From Fulvimarina pelagi HTCC2506 (GTDB lineage Bacteria > Pseudomonadota > Alphaproteobacteria > Rhizobiales > Rhizobiaceae), in contig NZ_DS022272.1 in the NCBI RefSeq assembly GCF_000153705.1, positions 338,929 to 402,928 on the forward strand: a stretch of DNA of 64,000 nucleotides. Reading direction: 5' to 3'. Position 1 is the stretch's first letter. Each line of letters opens with the position of its first letter. The translations under genes and the position numbers were made by a program. Positions 62,603 through 64,000 of this stretch are shown piece after piece. Below the pieces are notes generated by a model. That model was not told the DNA's origin. It searched no databases and worked only from the letters and a program-made list of their open reading frames with translations.

Positions 62603-64000
62603 CTAGCCGTTCTCGATTTGCTTCGCATTCTGAACACATTGGGCGGCTGCAATTGCCGCCATGTTGACGACCCCGCGCGAGGTGACCGATGGCGTCAGAA
62701 CGTGCGCAGGCGAATTTGTTCCCAGTAGGATCGGGCCCACGTGAAGTGCGTCGAGCATTGTCTTGACCACGTTGAGAGTGATGTTCGCTGCGTCCAGGGT
62801 CGGGAAGACGAGAAGGTTGGCTTCGCCGGTTAGCGTCGAAGCCGGCATTGTCCGGTCGCGCGTGGCCTGGTTCAAAGCGGCATCCCCGTGCATTTCGCCA
62901 TCGATCTCGATGTCAGGTCGCTGCTCGCGGATGATGCCGAGGGCATTGCGCAGCTTACGCGTGTCCTCCGTATCGTCGGACCCGAAGTTAGAGTGCGATA
63001 CGAGCGCCGCTTTGGGTTCGATACCGAAACGTTTAATCTCGTCGGCGGCGAGGATCGTCATTTCTGCGATGTCATCTGCGCTCGGATTGCGCTGCACGTA
63101 AGTATCGACGAAGAACTTTGAGCCTTGCTGGGCGATCAGCACACTGAGCGCGGCGAACCGTCGGACTCCCGGTTCCAGTCCTATGACCTGGCTGATGTCG
63201 CGGACATGGTGGGGGAAGCGGCCCTCCAACCCGCAGATCATAGCGTCGGCCTCGCCTCGCGTGACGGCCGTTGCCGCAATTACCGTAGAGTTCGTACGCA
63301 TGATCGTTCGCGCCGAATCAGGTGATATCCCCTTGCGTCCGACCTTGGCGAAGTAGGCGTCCACATAGTCGCGGTAACGCGGGTCGTCGGTCGGGTCGAC
63401 CACCTGAAAGTCCTTGCCTGGCGCGATGGACAGGCCAAACCGCTCCAATCGGCTCTCGATGACGGACGGGCGGCCAACGAGGATCGGCTGGCAGACGCGG
63501 TCTTCCAAGAGAACCTGCGAGGCTCGCAGGACACGCTCATCCTCGCCGTCTGCAAAGATCACCTTGTGGTCGGTGCCCTGCGTCACTTTGAAAATCGGCT
63601 TCATGATGAGGCCCGACCGGAACACGAAGCGGTTTAGCTGCTCCATGTACTGGTTCATGTCCTCGATAGGCCGAGTCGCAACTCCCTCCTGTCTCGCAGC
63701 TTCGGCTACGGCCGGCGCGATCTTCAAGATCAGACGCGGGTCGAAGGGCGTCGGGATGAGATATTGCGGGCCGAAGATCGGCGTCCCGGATCCGTAGGCC
63801 TTTGCAGCAACCTCGTTGACATTCTCCCGCGCAAGTGCGGCGATCGCGTCGACCGCCGCCATCTTCATCTTCTCGGTGATATGGGTCGCACCGCAATCGA
63901 GAGCGCCGCGAAAAATGAAGGGAAAACAAAGGACATTGTTGACCTGGTTCGGGTAATCCGAACGTCCAGTGCAAATCATGCATCCGGGCGCACCTCGCGG
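62603..64000 (-). CDS. NADP-dependent malic enzyme, C-terminal part with phosphotransacetylase-like domain (5' partial)
   Basis: The frame runs off the right edge. The visible ~465 residues begin in the NAD(P)-binding malic-enzyme domain, ATGRSDYPNQVNNVLCFPFIFRGALD-like (here CTGRSDYPNQVNN), and continue to a phosphotransacetylase-like C-terminal domain (VIFADGEDERVL, MICGLEGRFPHHV, FGSDDTEDTRKL, VNMAAIAAAQC). The fusion is typical of MaeB/Tme of alphaproteobacteria. It decarboxylates malate to pyruvate with NADP (or NAD), and the PTA-like part is regulatory rather than catalytic. The promoter and first part lie outside the window. Confidence 0.9.
   Translation of the reverse strand, partial: PRGAPGCMICTGRSDYPNQVNNVLCFPFIFRGALDCGATHITEKMKMAAVDAIAALARENVNEVAAKAYGSGTPIFGPQYLIPTPFDPRLILKIAPAVAEAARQEGVATRPIEDMNQYMEQLNRFVFRSGLIMKPIFKVTQGTDHKVIFADGEDERVLRASQVLLEDRVCQPILVGRPSVIESRLERFGLSIAPGKDFQVVDPTDDPRYRDYVDAYFAKVGRKGISPDSARTIMRTNSTVIAATAVTRGEADAMICGLEGRFPHHVRDISQVIGLEPGVRRFAALSVLIAQQGSKFFVDTYVQRNPSADDIAEMTILAADEIKRFGIEPKAALVSHSNFGSDDTEDTRKLRNALGIIREQRPDIEIDGEMHGDAALNQATRDRTMPASTLTGEANLLVFPTLDAANITLNVVKTMLDALHVGPILLGTNSPAHVLTPSVTSRGVVNMAAIAAAQCVQNAKQIENG

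Overview
The window looks like a chromosomal segment of a GC-rich alphaproteobacterium of the order Hyphomicrobiales (Rhizobiales). The pointers are the cell-cycle methyltransferase CcrM, an ActS/ActR (RegB/RegA) redox pair beside mmcB, an infA-maf-yacG cluster, an NDUFS4-type complex I subunit, a BioMNY biotin importer, and DUF2865 and DUF1236 exported proteins. A DUF6513 (dihydropteroate-synthase-like) gene next to a DUF447 gene at the left edge is typical of bacteria that use tetrahydromethanopterin (H4MPT) for formaldehyde or C1 oxidation. A methylotrophic or C1-detoxifying member is therefore likely; the genus cannot be fixed from the sequence. I see no phage, insertion sequence, integrase, CRISPR array or rRNA. 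The window reads as ordinary chromosome with metabolic islands, and I find no system I can call clearly undescribed.

Layout. 0-10 kb: H4MPT-linked pair; a three-subunit molybdenum aldehyde dehydrogenase (PaoABC type) with a strong terminator; a DUF2231 membrane protein coupled to a lipoprotein PQQ-type sugar dehydrogenase with a long Ser/Asp/Glu tail; L-serine dehydratase. 10-20 kb: amino-acid ABC permeases and binding protein, with a Tat-exported metallo-beta-lactamase-fold gene lying between them on the other strand; mobA plus an MFS exporter; an orphan low-complexity protein; moaA; a HAD phosphatase; ccrM. 20-30 kb: mutY, an O-antigen ligase-like protein, a DciA/DUF721 protein, a DsbA lipoprotein, pyruvate phosphate dikinase, an SLC13 permease and a DUF892 protein. 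30-38 kb: actS-actR, mmcB, a copper-type MerR regulator, an L,D-transpeptidase, infA-maf-yacG, a hydrolase, and tRNA-Pro and tRNA-Arg around an NDUFS4 gene. 38-50 kb: a DUF411 protein, a GT-C-like membrane protein, xthA, an Rmf-like small protein, glpK, a DUF1236 protein, a sulfonate/nitrate-family ABC importer, bioYMN and a D-amino-acid transaminase. 50-56 kb: a complete Liv (branched-chain amino acid) importer with a DUF6867 gene. 56-64 kb: a FIST-domain protein with a NahK/ErcS-like hybrid kinase and a facing LuxR-type response regulator, a PAP2 phosphatase, gltX, a DUF2865 protein and the 3' part of a malic enzyme.

How the parts fit. MobA and MoaA serve molybdenum-cofactor synthesis, which the PaoABC-type enzyme and any formate dehydrogenase would need. 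The H4MPT genes, PaoABC, the PQQ-type dehydrogenase, serine dehydratase, PPDK and malic enzyme suggest oxidation of aldehydes and C1 or C3 compounds, with interconversion at the PEP/pyruvate/malate node. ActSR and the putative NosP-like FIST/kinase pair are plausible sensors of redox state and nitric oxide. Several exported proteins carry long acidic or Ser/Ala-rich linkers, and several intergenic dyads and hairpins are recorded below.
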